NCBI GenBank assembly: GCA_017535665.1
Contig: JAFXTS010000002.1
Coordinates: forward strand, 1-53,404
Origin: Bacteroidales bacterium
GTDB lineage: Bacteria > Bacteroidota > Bacteroidia > Bacteroidales > WCHB1-69
DNA: 53,404 nt
Reading direction: 5' to 3'
Shown: in pieces, positions 18,148 through 26,901 of the stretch
Layout: the number at the start of each line of letters is the position of its first letter
How positions within the stretch are numbered: position 1 is the stretch's first letter
Program-made: the position numbers and the translations under genes
Notes under the pieces: model-generated
What the model was told of the DNA's origin: nothing
What the model saw: only the letters and a program-made list of their open reading frames with translations
Databases searched by the model: none

Positions 18148-18984
18148 TTAGTTATGGCTGGTAACGGCTTTGCGTTTTACGTTGGTGCGGATGTCGCAAC
18201 TGCGGTCCATCTGTCCGAACTTGAGGGTGAAAATTACTCCCGCGAAGGAGTAAAAATCTTTGGTGGTGGGGTTGCCGCGACCAACACCGGCCTCGTGCTT
18301 CACCTCCGACTTGTCGGCCAGGTAGGCCACCACCGATCCGCGCTGCTCGCGCAGGGTCTGGTTGTCGTAGTAGGTGCCGCTCACATCATCGATGTAGTCG
18401 GAGAAGGTGAAGCGCATGCCCCATTCCGCTCCGATGCTGCAGTATTTGGCGAAGTTAAAACGGAAGCCGAGTCCGAAAGGAATGGCCACATTGCAGAGGG
18501 AATAGTAATCTTTCTGTCCCTCAAAGCCTTGTCCTTCGGTGCCGAGGTGCTGCAAAGCGTACCAGGTGCCATCGGCTGCCTGCGCCTGCGGGTTGAAGGA
18601 GAACACCGCAATGCCGCCGAACAGGTACGGACTGAAAAAGTTCTTACCCCGTTCGTTATACAATTTGAAGAAGTTGAGCTCTGCCATGACGCCTATCTCG
18701 GTGATGGGCGACTTGAAACTCAGGTTGCGCTCGTAGTGTTTGTTGGTAATATTGTCATCTCCAGCTACTTGCGCAAAAAGTATATTCGCACGGATGGCCC
18801 AACGGGGGGTGAAGTTGTAGCGGTAGATGATGCCGCCTGCCGGCTTCGACATGCCAAATACTTTTGCGGGGTTTAAATCTCCTAAATAAAAAGAGGCACC
18901 CGCCATGGCACCTAACTCGGATTTTTGCGCAAATCCTTGAAATACAGACAAAATAATGGCTAAGCCCAACGCGATTTTCTTCAT
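18148..18984 (-). CDS. DUF6089-family outer-membrane beta-barrel protein
   Basis: The 278-residue protein has a signal peptide (MKKIALGLAIILSVFQGFAQ) and then alternating beta-strand sequence with GASFYLGDLNP and GGIIYRYNFTPRWAIRANIL near the start. That is the pattern of the DUF6089 family, which in Bacteroidetes commonly precedes uppS-bamA. The body resembles an eight-stranded outer-membrane barrel. Its molecular job is unknown; position suggests a role in envelope assembly. It is the first gene of the envelope operon. Confidence 0.8.
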   Translation of the reverse strand: MKKIALGLAIILSVFQGFAQKSELGAMAGASFYLGDLNPAKVFGMSKPAGGIIYRYNFTPRWAIRANILFAQVAGDDNITNKHYERNLSFKSPITEIGVMAELNFFKLYNERGKNFFSPYLFGGIAVFSFNPQAQAADGTWYALQHLGTEGQGFEGQKDYYSLCNVAIPFGLGFRFNFAKYCSIGAEWGMRFTFSDYIDDVSGTYYDNQTLREQRGSVVAYLADKSEVKHEAGVGRGNPTTKDFYSFAGVIFTLKFGQMDRSCDIRTNVKRKAVTSHN

Positions 18985-19090
18985 AGTATAGTTTTATGCA
19001 AACACTTATAAACGATATTTTATGCTGATTATTGTAATAAATGCCCTTTTTATGCTGATATTTTTTTTGATGAAAAATCTTCATTGAACC

Positions 19091-19122
19091 TTTGATTTTC
19101 ATGGGGAAAAAGTGTATTTTTG
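19091..19122 (+). promoter_or_regulatory. Consensus Bacteroidetes promoter for the flavodiiron gene
   Basis: TTTG (19091-19094), a 20-nt spacer, then TATTTTTG (19115-19122) match the -33 TTTG / -7 TAnnTTTG consensus exactly. Transcription would begin near 19128, about 38 nt before the ATG at 19166. It is the clearest promoter in the window. Confidence 0.8.
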
Positions 19123-19165
19123 TAACGTGAATTATTTTCTATAATTTCATACTAAATTATTGATA

Positions 19166-20368
19166 ATGAATAAAATACAACTCGTAAAGGATGTTTACTA
19201 TGTGGGGGTGAATGACCGCCGCACCGATTTTTTTGAAAATCATATCCAGCTTCCCAACGGCGTCTCTTATAACTCCTACCTTATTATGGATGAAAAGGTG
19301 GCGCTGATCGATCCTGTGGAAGTCGGCTTTATCGGCCAGTTTCTTGCCAATGTGCGAAGCATTTTGGACGGCCGTTCTGTGGATTATCTGATTGTGAACC
19401 ATGCCGAACCCGACCATAGTGGCTCGATTGCCTTGCTGCAAAAGGAGTTCCCTGATATGCAGGTGGTGGGCAATGCCAAGACCTTCGCCCCGTTGGAGGC
19501 TTTTTATGGGGTGCTTCAAAACAAGAAGGTGGTGGCCGACAGCGAGACGCTTAGCCTCGGCAAACATACCTTGCAGTTTTTCACTGCCCCCATGGTACAC
19601 TGGCCCGAGTCGATGGTGACGTTCGAGACGACTAACGGCATCCTGTTCTCCAACGACGCTTTCGGCGGCTTTGGCGCGCTCAACGGCAGCATCTTCGACG
19701 ACCAGGTGGATCTTGCTTGCTATGAGGATGATATGCGCCGCTACTATGCCAATATAGTGGGGAAAGTCGCGATGCCTGCATCGAAGGCTATCAACCGTCT
19801 TTCTGCTCTCGGTATCAAGATGATAGCGCCTTCACACGGACTGATTTGGCGCAGCGATTTGCAGTGGGTGATCAGTCGCTACCTGCGTTGGAGCGGGCAT
19901 CAGGGCGAAGAAGGTGTGGTGATCGCTTACGGTTCGATGTACGGCAACACCGCTGCCATGGCTGAAATCATCGCCCGCGGCGTGGCCGATGCCGGCGTGC
20001 GCAACATCCGCGTATATGATGTGTCTCGCACGGAAACCTCATTCATTATCAGTGATATATGGAAATATAAAGGCGTGGTGCTCGGTGCCTGTGCGCACTA
20101 CGGCAGCATGTTCCCCAATATGGCACTGCTGGTGCATGAAATCGAACATTTCAAACCGCAAAACAAAGTCTATGGTCTCTTTGGCGGCATGAGTTGGAGT
20201 GGGGGAGGAGTCTCCACCCTCAGCAAACACGCCACCGATGCACAATGGCAACTCGCTGCCGACCCGGTGGAGGTGAAAGGCGCTCCCATCCGCGAGGAGG
20301 ATATCGACCGCCTGTACGCCATGGGTCATGCCATCGGCGAAGCAGTCAGATTAAAAATTGAAAATTGA
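19166..20368 (+). CDS. FprA-family A-type flavodiiron protein
   Basis: Flavodiiron proteins reduce O2 to water or NO to N2O and protect anaerobes. The 400-residue protein has a metallo-beta-lactamase-like diiron domain with HAEPDHSG (H79, E81, D83, H84), a later APSHGLIWR histidine, and a C-terminal flavodoxin domain opening VIAYGSMYGNTAAMAEIIA that binds FMN. I chose the ATG at 19166, not the TTG six bases upstream, because it follows the consensus promoter and gives the usual MNKIQLVKDVYYVG start. It is divergent from the DUF6089 gene. Confidence 0.93.
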   Translation: MNKIQLVKDVYYVGVNDRRTDFFENHIQLPNGVSYNSYLIMDEKVALIDPVEVGFIGQFLANVRSILDGRSVDYLIVNHAEPDHSGSIALLQKEFPDMQVVGNAKTFAPLEAFYGVLQNKKVVADSETLSLGKHTLQFFTAPMVHWPESMVTFETTNGILFSNDAFGGFGALNGSIFDDQVDLACYEDDMRRYYANIVGKVAMPASKAINRLSALGIKMIAPSHGLIWRSDLQWVISRYLRWSGHQGEEGVVIAYGSMYGNTAAMAEIIARGVADAGVRNIRVYDVSRTETSFIISDIWKYKGVVLGACAHYGSMFPNMALLVHEIEHFKPQNKVYGLFGGMSWSGGGVSTLSKHATDAQWQLAADPVEVKGAPIREEDIDRLYAMGHAIGEAVRLKIEN

Positions 20369-20386
20369 AAACGGAAAATTGAAAAT
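20350..20386. repeat. Short tandem AAAATTG-type repeat
   Basis: After the last codons of the flavodiiron gene, variants of AAAATTGA occur about four times in a row (aaaaattg, aaaattg, aaacgg, aaaattg). This leads directly into the palindrome at 20388-20409. Confidence 0.5.
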
Positions 20387-20387
20387 G

Positions 20388-20409
20388 GAGACGCAGCACG
20401 CTGCGTCTC
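20388..20409. repeat. Perfect 10-bp-arm palindrome (REP-like or terminator)
   Basis: GAGACGCAGC and GCTGCGTCTC flank a 2-nt centre. The hairpin follows the flavodiiron gene by 19 bp but is followed by TACAAAAG rather than a clear T-run. It looks more like a dispersed REP-type palindrome than a classical terminator, although it could stabilise the mRNA 3' end. Confidence 0.7.
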
Positions 20410-20449
20410 TACAAAAGAAATAATCGCATAATCCAAATTATCAACTATC

Positions 20450-20911
20450 ATGAGCTGGTTACTAATTATTTCACTGATTGTCTTCGGTCTGTTGGCCGTA
20501 GTGCTTGACTTTTTGTTCATCCCGGGCGGGGTGGTTGCCATCATCGGTGCGTTGATGGAGATTGCGGGTGTGAGTCTCGCCTACGCTGGACACGGCTCTG
20601 TGGCTGGCACCATTACGCTGGTCATCACGTTGGCGGTATCGGCACTTGTTATTGTATTGATTCTCAATAGTAAAACATGGAAGAAATGCGCTTTGGATAC
20701 CTCTATTGAGAGCAAGGCCAACGATTTCAATGCGCAGAATGTGCATGTGGGTGCGGAGGGGATGACCATTTCGCGGCTCGCCCCGTCCGGCAAGGCGATC
20801 TTCAACGGCGAGACGGTGGAGGTGGCCTCCGAGCATGGACTGATTGACGAAAACCGCGAGGTGGTGGTCGTCAAAGTGGAAGGAAATAAAATATTTGTCA
20901 AATTAAAATAA
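20450..20911 (+). CDS. NfeD-family membrane protein
   Basis: The 153-residue protein has an N-terminal block of about three membrane helices (about 1-75), including DFLFIPGGVVAIIGAL. A small OB-fold C-terminal domain follows (about 90-153), with GAEGMTISRLAPSGKAIFNG and a VVVVKVEGNKIFVK end. This is the short NfeD type that works with flotillin-like proteins in membrane microdomains. It lacks the ClpP-like protease domain of long NfeD. The floA gene starts 9 bp downstream, supporting a joint role. Confidence 0.9.
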   Translation: MSWLLIISLIVFGLLAVVLDFLFIPGGVVAIIGALMEIAGVSLAYAGHGSVAGTITLVITLAVSALVIVLILNSKTWKKCALDTSIESKANDFNAQNVHVGAEGMTISRLAPSGKAIFNGETVEVASEHGLIDENREVVVVKVEGNKIFVKLK

Positions 20912-20920
20912 TAGTACACT

Positions 20921-21946
20921 ATGAATCTTTTTAATTTTCAACCTTTATTATTGACCACCTCCATGGAGACGGCTATCATTGCTATCGCCTGTGTGGTGGC
21001 GCTGATTATTTTCCTGTGGATGGTGCCGGTCGGACTCTGGTTCACGGCGTTGATTTCAGGCGTGCATGTCTCTTTGGTGCAGCTCATTCTGATGCGCTGG
21101 CGTAAGGTGCCGCCGGGAATCATCGTAAATGCCATGATCACAGGTGCGAAGGCGGGTATTCCGCTGAACCGCGATGAGTTGGAGGCTCACTACCTGGCTC
21201 ATGGTCATGTGCAGCCGGTTGTTTTCGCCCTCGTGTCGGCTGGCAAGGCCAACATCCCGCTCGATTTCAAGGCTGCCGCTGCCATCGACCTGGCAGGCCG
21301 TAACGTCTTGGAAGCAATCCAAACCTCTGTCAATCCGAAAGTGATCAACACGCCCCCTGTGGCCGCTGTTGCCAAGGACGGTATCCAGCTGGTGGCTAAG
21401 GCCCGTGTGACTGTGCGTACCAACATCCGTCAGTTGGTGGGTGGTGCTGGCGAAGAGACCGTCATCGCCCGTGTGGGTGAGGGTATCGTCACCGCCATCG
21501 GTTCGGCCAACTCCTACAAGCAGGTGCTCGAAAATCCTGATTCCATCTCCAAAGTCGTTCTGACTAAGGGACTTGACTCCGGCACTGCTTTCGAGATTCT
21601 TTCCATCGATATCGCCGATATTGATGTGGGTAAGAACATCGGTGCTATGCTCCAGATGGACCAGGCCAACGCCGACAAGAACATCGCGCAGGCCAAGGCT
21701 GAGGAGCGCCGCGTGATGGCTATCGCACAGGAGCAGGAGATGAAGGCCAAGGCACAGGAGGCTCGCGCTAAAGTGATTCTCGCTGAAGCCGAAGTGCCGC
21801 TCGCCCTCGCTGAAGCCTTCCGCAGCGGTAACCTGGGCGTGATGGATTATTATAAGTTGGAAAACATCAAAGCCGACACCCAGATGCGTGGCTCCATCGG
21901 CAAGACGGTTTCTCCACAACAATCTTCCCCGAAAAAAAATCAGTAA
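20921..21946 (+). CDS. floA: Flotillin-like protein FloA
   Basis: FloA forms oligomeric scaffolds in the inner membrane and organises functional microdomains. The 341-residue protein has an N-terminal membrane hairpin (about 15-60), then the FloA core ([20 protein letters not shown], an SPFH-like domain). An Ala/Glu/Lys-rich coiled coil follows (about 245-300). The length fits the bacterial short flotillin group. It pairs with nfeD immediately upstream, and a secreted nitroreductase-like gene follows 18 bp later. Confidence 0.93.
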   Translation: MNLFNFQPLLLTTSMETAIIAIACVVALIIFLWMVPVGLWFTALISGVHVSLVQLILMRWRKVPPGIIVNAMITGAKAGIPLNRDELEAHYLAHGHVQPVVFALVSAGKANIPLDFKAAAAIDLAGRNVLEAIQTSVNPKVINTPPVAAVAKDGIQLVAKARVTVRTNIRQLVGGAGEETVIARVGEGIVTAIGSANSYKQVLENPDSISKVVLTKGLDSGTAFEILSIDIADIDVGKNIGAMLQMDQANADKNIAQAKAEERRVMAIAQEQEMKAKAQEARAKVILAEAEVPLALAEAFRSGNLGVMDYYKLENIKADTQMRGSIGKTVSPQQSSPKKNQ

Positions 21947-21964
21947 TTTAATGAGTGATACAAA

Positions 21965-22597
21965 ATGAGAAGACTGAATTTATTATTGTTAATGATTGTG
22001 ATGATGACCACTGCATTTGCCCAGAATAGTAAAGATAATATAATTCAATTGGTTGAGCCACAACGTGATGGCGGAATGCCGCTCATGCAGGCACTGAATG
22101 AACGTGTTACCCTCCGTGAATTTTCCGACAAGATGCTCAGCGATCAGCAGCTCTCCGACCTGCTGTGGGCTGCCAACGGTGTCAACCGCGACAACGGCAA
22201 ACGCACCGCCCCCTCCGCCCGCAATTGTCAGGAGATTGACATCTATGTGCTGATGTCCACCGGCACCTACCTCTATCTGGCCGACAAACATGCCCTTCAG
22301 TTGGTAGATGCCACCGATATCCGTTCGCAGGCCGCCATGCAGCCCTTCGTCGCCAAAGCCCCTGTGCTGCTGATGTTTGTCGCCAACTACGACAAAATGA
22401 CCGGCATGGACAAGGATGCTAAAGAGTTCTACGGCGCTACCGATGCGGGCTTCGTCAGCCAGAACGTGTATCTCTATTGCGCTTCCGAGAAGCTGGCCAC
22501 GGTGGTTTTGGGCAGCATTCATCGTGACTTTTTGGAGAAGAAATTAGGCTTCAAGGGAAAAGCGATTTTGGGACAACCTGTGGGTTATAGTAAATAA
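21965..22597 (+). CDS. Exported nitroreductase-fold (SagB/ThcOx-type) oxidoreductase
   Basis: The 210-residue protein has a signal peptide ending near AFAQ. It opens with [28 protein letters not shown], the RxxF...L..LLWA.G.NR pattern of the SagB/ThcOx nitroreductase branch, followed by [12 protein letters not shown], the FMN-phosphate-binding region. The family uses FMN for two-electron oxidation or reduction; the substrate is unknown. Export is unusual for an FMN enzyme but common for this Bacteroidetes group. It ends just before a terminator and probably shares the nfeD-floA transcript. Confidence 0.85.
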   Translation: MRRLNLLLLMIVMMTTAFAQNSKDNIIQLVEPQRDGGMPLMQALNERVTLREFSDKMLSDQQLSDLLWAANGVNRDNGKRTAPSARNCQEIDIYVLMSTGTYLYLADKHALQLVDATDIRSQAAMQPFVAKAPVLLMFVANYDKMTGMDKDAKEFYGATDAGFVSQNVYLYCASEKLATVVLGSIHRDFLEKKLGFKGKAILGQPVGYSK

Positions 22598-22615
22598 TTG
22601 TAGCAAAGGGATATA

Positions 22616-22655
22616 AGAGCGACTGTTGGGAAATCCTTTCAAGTCGCTCTTTTTC
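22616..22655 (+). terminator. Rho-independent terminator after the nitroreductase gene
   Basis: AGAGCGACT (22616-22624) pairs perfectly with AGTCGCTCT (22642-22650) around a 17-nt loop, followed by TTTTC. It closes the nfeD-floA-nitroreductase unit 17 bp before the uvrA start codon. Confidence 0.85.
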
Positions 22656-22671
22656 TGTGTAAAGAAGATAG

Positions 22672-25512
22672 ATGGCAGAGAGAAACATCATCATCAAAGG
22701 CGCTAAGGTCAACAACCTCAAGAATATCAATGCGGAAATTCCGCAGGGGAAATTAGTGGTGGTTACCGGGCTTTCGGGTTCGGGGAAGTCGTCGTTGGCT
22801 TTCGACACGCTCTATGCGGAAGGCCAACGCCGCTATGTGGAGAGCCTCAGTTCGTATGCCCGTCAGTTCATGGGCAAGATTTCCAAGCCCGATGTGGAGA
22901 GCATCCGCAACATTCCGCCAGCCATCGCCATCGAGCAGCGTGTGATTTCCCGCAACCCGCGCTCCACCGTCGGCACCGCCACCGAGATTTACGAGTATAT
23001 CAAACTGCTGTATGCCCGTGTGGGACGCACCTTTTCGCCCATCAGCCACAAGGAGGTGAAGCGCGAGACCGCCGCCGACGTGCTGAAATATGTGGGCAGC
23101 CTTCCCGATGACGCCCGCCTATATGTGCTGGCGCCCGTGGTGGTGATTGCCGACCGCACCCTCGCCGAACAACTCGCCATCCTTCAGCAAGAAGGATATA
23201 GTCGTTTGGTGTATAATAAGCAAATTATTGATATAGAAGATTTTATAAATGGAAGAAAACACTCCAAACCGGTAGGATTGTTTATCCTTATCGACCGTTT
23301 CAAGATGGCGGAAATTCACGATATGCAGAGCCGTTTGGCCGCATCTGTGGAGACCGCCTTCAAAGAAGGGAAGGGGAGTTGTGTGGTGCAGGTGGAACAG
23401 GGGGATTCTGTTAAACAGAAGAGTTTCAGCGACTTGATGGAAATGGATGGGATAAAATTCGAGGAGCCTTCGCTCAACCTGTTCAGCTTCAACAATCCGT
23501 TTGGTGCGTGCCCGTCGTGCGGCGGCACCGGCATGGTGGAGGGTATCGACCCGGGGTTGGTGATCCCCAACACGTCGCTGTCGGTCTTCGAAGGGGCGGT
23601 GGCCTGCTGGCATGGCGATAAGTTGAGCGAGTGGAAGAACTGGTTCGTCAAGTCGTCGGTGAAATTGGGATTTCCACCTCATCGTGCGGTGGAGGATCTA
23701 ACCCCCGAAGAGTACGAGCTGTTGTGGAACGGCGACCCCGACCGCAATGTTCATGGTGTGAAGCAGTTCTTTGAATATGTTGACACTCAGAAATATAAGA
23801 TACAGTATCGTGTGTTGGCCAGTCGCTATACGGGTCGCACGGTGTGCCCCGACTGTCGGGGTCGCCGCTTGCGCAAAGAGGCCGGTTACGTGCTGGTGAA
23901 CGGCAAATCTATCATGGAATTGGTGGAGATGCCGGTTAGCGAGCTGTACGACTTTTTCAAGAACTTTACCTTCCCCACCCGCAACGATGAGGTGATTGGC
24001 AAGAACATTCTGGCCGAGTTGGTGAAGCGCTTGGGATTCCTGATGGATGTGGGGCTCGGCTACCTCACTTTGAACCGGGCGGCCCGTAGTCTGTCGGGCG
24101 GCGAGTCGCAGCGTATCAACTTGGCGGCCTCGTTGGGCAGCAGTTTGGTGGGCTCGCTCTACATCCTCGATGAACCGAGTATCGGACTGCATCCTCGTGA
24201 CACCCAGCAGCTGATTGGGGTGCTGAAACACTTGCGCGACATCGGCAATACCGTGGTGGTGGTGGAGCACGATGAGGAGATTATCCGTGCCGCCGACTAT
24301 ATCATCGACATGGGTCCCGAAGCGGGCCGGCTGGGTGGCGAGATTGTCTTCTCGGGCACTTTCGACGAGCTCATTACCCGTTCCGATAACCTTACCGCCT
24401 CCTATATCCGTGGCATGGTGCAGCCGGGTGCTGCCAACACACTGGAGATTCCGCTTCCCGACCACCGCCGCAAATGGCGCAATTTCGTGGAAGTGATCGG
24501 AGCGCGAGAGCATAACTTGCAGAATATCAATGTGAAAATTCCTCTCGAAGTGCTGACGATGATTACGGGTGTAAGTGGTTCGGGAAAGAGCACGCTCATC
24601 AAAGATATTCTCTATCCTGGACTTTGTAAAAAGGTGGAAGACAGTAATATAAGGGTTGGGAAGCACAAAGAGATTGATGCCGACATGAACCATATTTCTG
24701 AGGTGGTGATTGTGGATCAGAATCCTATTGGGAAGTCATCTCGCTCGAATCCAGCGGTTTACATCAAGGCTTACGATGAAATTCGTGAGCTGTATGCCTC
24801 GCAGCCTCTCTCCAAACAGCGCAACTACAAGGCAGGTTTCTTCTCTTTCAACACGCCGGGTGGACGCTGCGAAGAGTGTGAGGGTGAGGGAGTTATCCAT
24901 GTCGGAATGCAGTTTATGGCCGATGTGGATATCGTGTGTTCGGAGTGCCACGGCAAGCATTTCAAAGAGGAGATTTTGGAGGTGAAAATCAACGGGAAGG
25001 ATGTAAATGATATTTTGGAAATGACCATCAATCAGGCGATTGAGTTCTTTGAGTCGATTCAAGAAACGCACCGTTCGGTGAAAGGTATCATCTCCAAACT
25101 GCGTTATTTGCAGGATGTGGGGTTGGGGTATCTCAAGATGGGACAGCCGTCGCAGACGCTTTCGGGTGGCGAGTCGCAGCGTGTGAAACTCGCCCTTTAC
25201 CTCTCGCAGGGCGACCGCAAAAACAACGTGCTTTTCATCTTCGATGAACCGACCACCGGACTTCATTTCCATGATATTAATAAATTGTATAGTGCTTTCA
25301 ATCAGTTGATTGAGAAAGGAAATTCAATCATTGTGATTGAACATAACCCCGAACTCATCAAGTGTGCCGACTGGATTGTGGATCTCGGTCCCGAGGGCGG
25401 CGACCAGGGTGGAAAGGTGGTGTGCGAGGGTACGCCGGAGGATGTGTCACGTTGTGAGGCTTCCTATACGGGGCGTGTGTTAAAAGATAAATTAGTTCAT
25501 TCAAAAATTTAG
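22672..25512 (+). CDS. uvrA: Excinuclease ABC subunit A
   Basis: UvrA recognises bulky DNA damage in nucleotide excision repair. The 946-residue ABC-type ATPase has two nucleotide-binding domains: Walker [10 protein letters not shown] (33-41) and GVSGSGKST (near 640), each with an LSGGESQR signature and an (I/F)DEPxxGLH Walker B. Zinc modules are visible as CPSCGGTGM with CPDCRGRR, and CEEC with CSECHGKHF. Length and order are canonical. The gene starts right after a terminator and is followed 5 bp later by kdsD. Confidence 0.96.
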   Translation: MAERNIIIKGAKVNNLKNINAEIPQGKLVVVTGLSGSGKSSLAFDTLYAEGQRRYVESLSSYARQFMGKISKPDVESIRNIPPAIAIEQRVISRNPRSTVGTATEIYEYIKLLYARVGRTFSPISHKEVKRETAADVLKYVGSLPDDARLYVLAPVVVIADRTLAEQLAILQQEGYSRLVYNKQIIDIEDFINGRKHSKPVGLFILIDRFKMAEIHDMQSRLAASVETAFKEGKGSCVVQVEQGDSVKQKSFSDLMEMDGIKFEEPSLNLFSFNNPFGACPSCGGTGMVEGIDPGLVIPNTSLSVFEGAVACWHGDKLSEWKNWFVKSSVKLGFPPHRAVEDLTPEEYELLWNGDPDRNVHGVKQFFEYVDTQKYKIQYRVLASRYTGRTVCPDCRGRRLRKEAGYVLVNGKSIMELVEMPVSELYDFFKNFTFPTRNDEVIGKNILAELVKRLGFLMDVGLGYLTLNRAARSLSGGESQRINLAASLGSSLVGSLYILDEPSIGLHPRDTQQLIGVLKHLRDIGNTVVVVEHDEEIIRAADYIIDMGPEAGRLGGEIVFSGTFDELITRSDNLTASYIRGMVQPGAANTLEIPLPDHRRKWRNFVEVIGAREHNLQNINVKIPLEVLTMITGVSGSGKSTLIKDILYPGLCKKVEDSNIRVGKHKEIDADMNHISEVVIVDQNPIGKSSRSNPAVYIKAYDEIRELYASQPLSKQRNYKAGFFSFNTPGGRCEECEGEGVIHVGMQFMADVDIVCSECHGKHFKEEILEVKINGKDVNDILEMTINQAIEFFESIQETHRSVKGIISKLRYLQDVGLGYLKMGQPSQTLSGGESQRVKLALYLSQGDRKNNVLFIFDEPTTGLHFHDINKLYSAFNQLIEKGNSIIVIEHNPELIKCADWIVDLGPEGGDQGGKVVCEGTPEDVSRCEASYTGRVLKDKLVHSKI

Positions 25513-25517
25513 AGATA

Positions 25518-26471
25518 ATGGATATCCATGCTGTAGCAGTAGAAACCCTCCGGTTGGAGGCGGAGGCAGTCGGCAATCTGCAAAACTTTGTCGATCAGTC
25601 GTTTGAAGAAAGTGTAAAGGCCATCTATGCGATGAAAGGTCGTTTGGTGGTGACGGGCATTGGGAAGAGCGCCATCATTGCGCAGAAGATAGTGGCCACG
25701 ATGAACTCCACCGGCACGCCTTCGGTGTTTATGCATGCCGCCGATGCCATCCATGGCGACCTGGGCATCATACAGCCCGATGATGTGGTGCTGTGCATCT
25801 CGAAGAGCGGCAACACGCCCGAGATTTCTGTGCTGGTGCCGATCCTCAAACGCAGTGGCAACCTGTTGATTGCGCTGGTGGGCAACACCGACTCGTTCTT
25901 GGCTCGCGAGGCCCACTTCGTGCTGAACTGCACGGTAAGTCAGGAGGCTTGTCCCAACAACTTGGCACCTACCTGTAGTTCCACCGCGCAGTTGGCGATG
26001 GGCGATGCGTTGGCCAGCTGCCTGATAGCATTGCGAGGTTTCACCTCACAGGATTTCGCCAAATATCATCCCGGCGGGGTGTTGGGCAAGCGCCTCTATG
26101 TGAAGGTGGACGATTTGTACAAGTTCAACGAAAAACCGCAGGTGTCGCCCGACGACTCCATCCAGCAGGTGATTCTGGAAATATCCGGTAAGTGTCTGGG
26201 CGTGACGGCGGTCGTGGAGAACGACAAGGTGGTGGGTGCCATCACCGATGGCGACCTGCGCCGTATGTTGCAGCGTAATGCCGACTTTCACGGCTTGAAA
26301 GCTACTGACGTGATGACGCACAATCCTAAGACTGTCGGCTCGCAGGTACTGGCGGTAGAAGCCCTCGACATGATGCGTAAAAAGCAGATTACCAATCTGT
26401 TTGTGGTGGATGCTGGACAGTATATGGGCGTGATTCATATCCATGATATTATTAAAGAAGGCATTTACTAA
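25518..26471 (+). CDS. kdsD: KpsF/GutQ-family D-arabinose-5-phosphate isomerase
   Basis: It interconverts ribulose-5-phosphate and arabinose-5-phosphate, the first step to Kdo for lipopolysaccharide. The 317-residue protein has an N-terminal SIS domain (RLVVTGIGKSAIIAQKI, then HGDLGIIQPDDVVLCISKSGNTPE) and two C-terminal CBS domains (about 200-317) with VVENDKVVGAITDGDLRR. Length is typical. It begins 5 bp after uvrA and is probably translated from the same message. Confidence 0.93.
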   Translation: MDIHAVAVETLRLEAEAVGNLQNFVDQSFEESVKAIYAMKGRLVVTGIGKSAIIAQKIVATMNSTGTPSVFMHAADAIHGDLGIIQPDDVVLCISKSGNTPEISVLVPILKRSGNLLIALVGNTDSFLAREAHFVLNCTVSQEACPNNLAPTCSSTAQLAMGDALASCLIALRGFTSQDFAKYHPGGVLGKRLYVKVDDLYKFNEKPQVSPDDSIQQVILEISGKCLGVTAVVENDKVVGAITDGDLRRMLQRNADFHGLKATDVMTHNPKTVGSQVLAVEALDMMRKKQITNLFVVDAGQYMGVIHIHDIIKEGIY

Positions 26472-26494
26472 CAGCTTCTTATACTAAAATTACC

Positions 26495-26851
26495 ATGAAC
26501 TACTTTCTTACTATATTATTATTAGTCATTGCTAACATCTTTATGACCATAGCCTGGTATGGACATCTGAAATTTGGCACGGGCAAGTTGGCGTTGCCGC
26601 TCATCATCTTGATCAGTTGGGGCATCGCGCTGATTGAATACTGCTTTCAGGTGCCGGCCAACCGTATCGGCTACGTGGAGCACGGCGGTCCGTTCAATCT
26701 CTGGCAGCTGAAGGTGATTCAGGAGGCCATCACCCTGATCGTGTTCACCCTGTTCACAATATTATTCTTTAAAAATGAACACTTTACCTATAATCACCTT
26801 ATCGGTTTTGGTTTCTTGATTTTGGCGGTATATTTTATTTTTAGAAAATAA
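26495..26851 (+). CDS. DMT-family (DUF486) small membrane protein
   Basis: The 118-residue protein has four hydrophobic segments (about 3-22, 30-50, 72-92, 98-116). It carries the DUF486 hallmarks TIAWYGHLKF and FQVPANRIGY, with the conserved GPFNLWQLKVIQE before helix 3. The family belongs to the drug/metabolite transporter superfamily but its substrate is unknown. It follows kdsD by 23 bp. Confidence 0.9.
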   Translation: MNYFLTILLLVIANIFMTIAWYGHLKFGTGKLALPLIILISWGIALIEYCFQVPANRIGYVEHGGPFNLWQLKVIQEAITLIVFTLFTILFFKNEHFTYNHLIGFGFLILAVYFIFRK

Positions 26852-26872
26852 TTTTCTTTTCAAGAAATTATC

Positions 26873-26880
26873 TATTTTTG
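26873..26880 (+). promoter_or_regulatory. -7 promoter element TATTTTTG
   Basis: TATTTTTG matches TAnnTTTG exactly, just after the DUF486 gene. A start near 26886 would leave almost no leader for an ATG at 26890 but about 16 nt for the ATG at 26902, which supports the later start of the next gene. The -33 position is only TTTC-like. Confidence 0.5.
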
Positions 26881-26901
26881 CATCTCTTAATGAGTTGCAA
26901 T

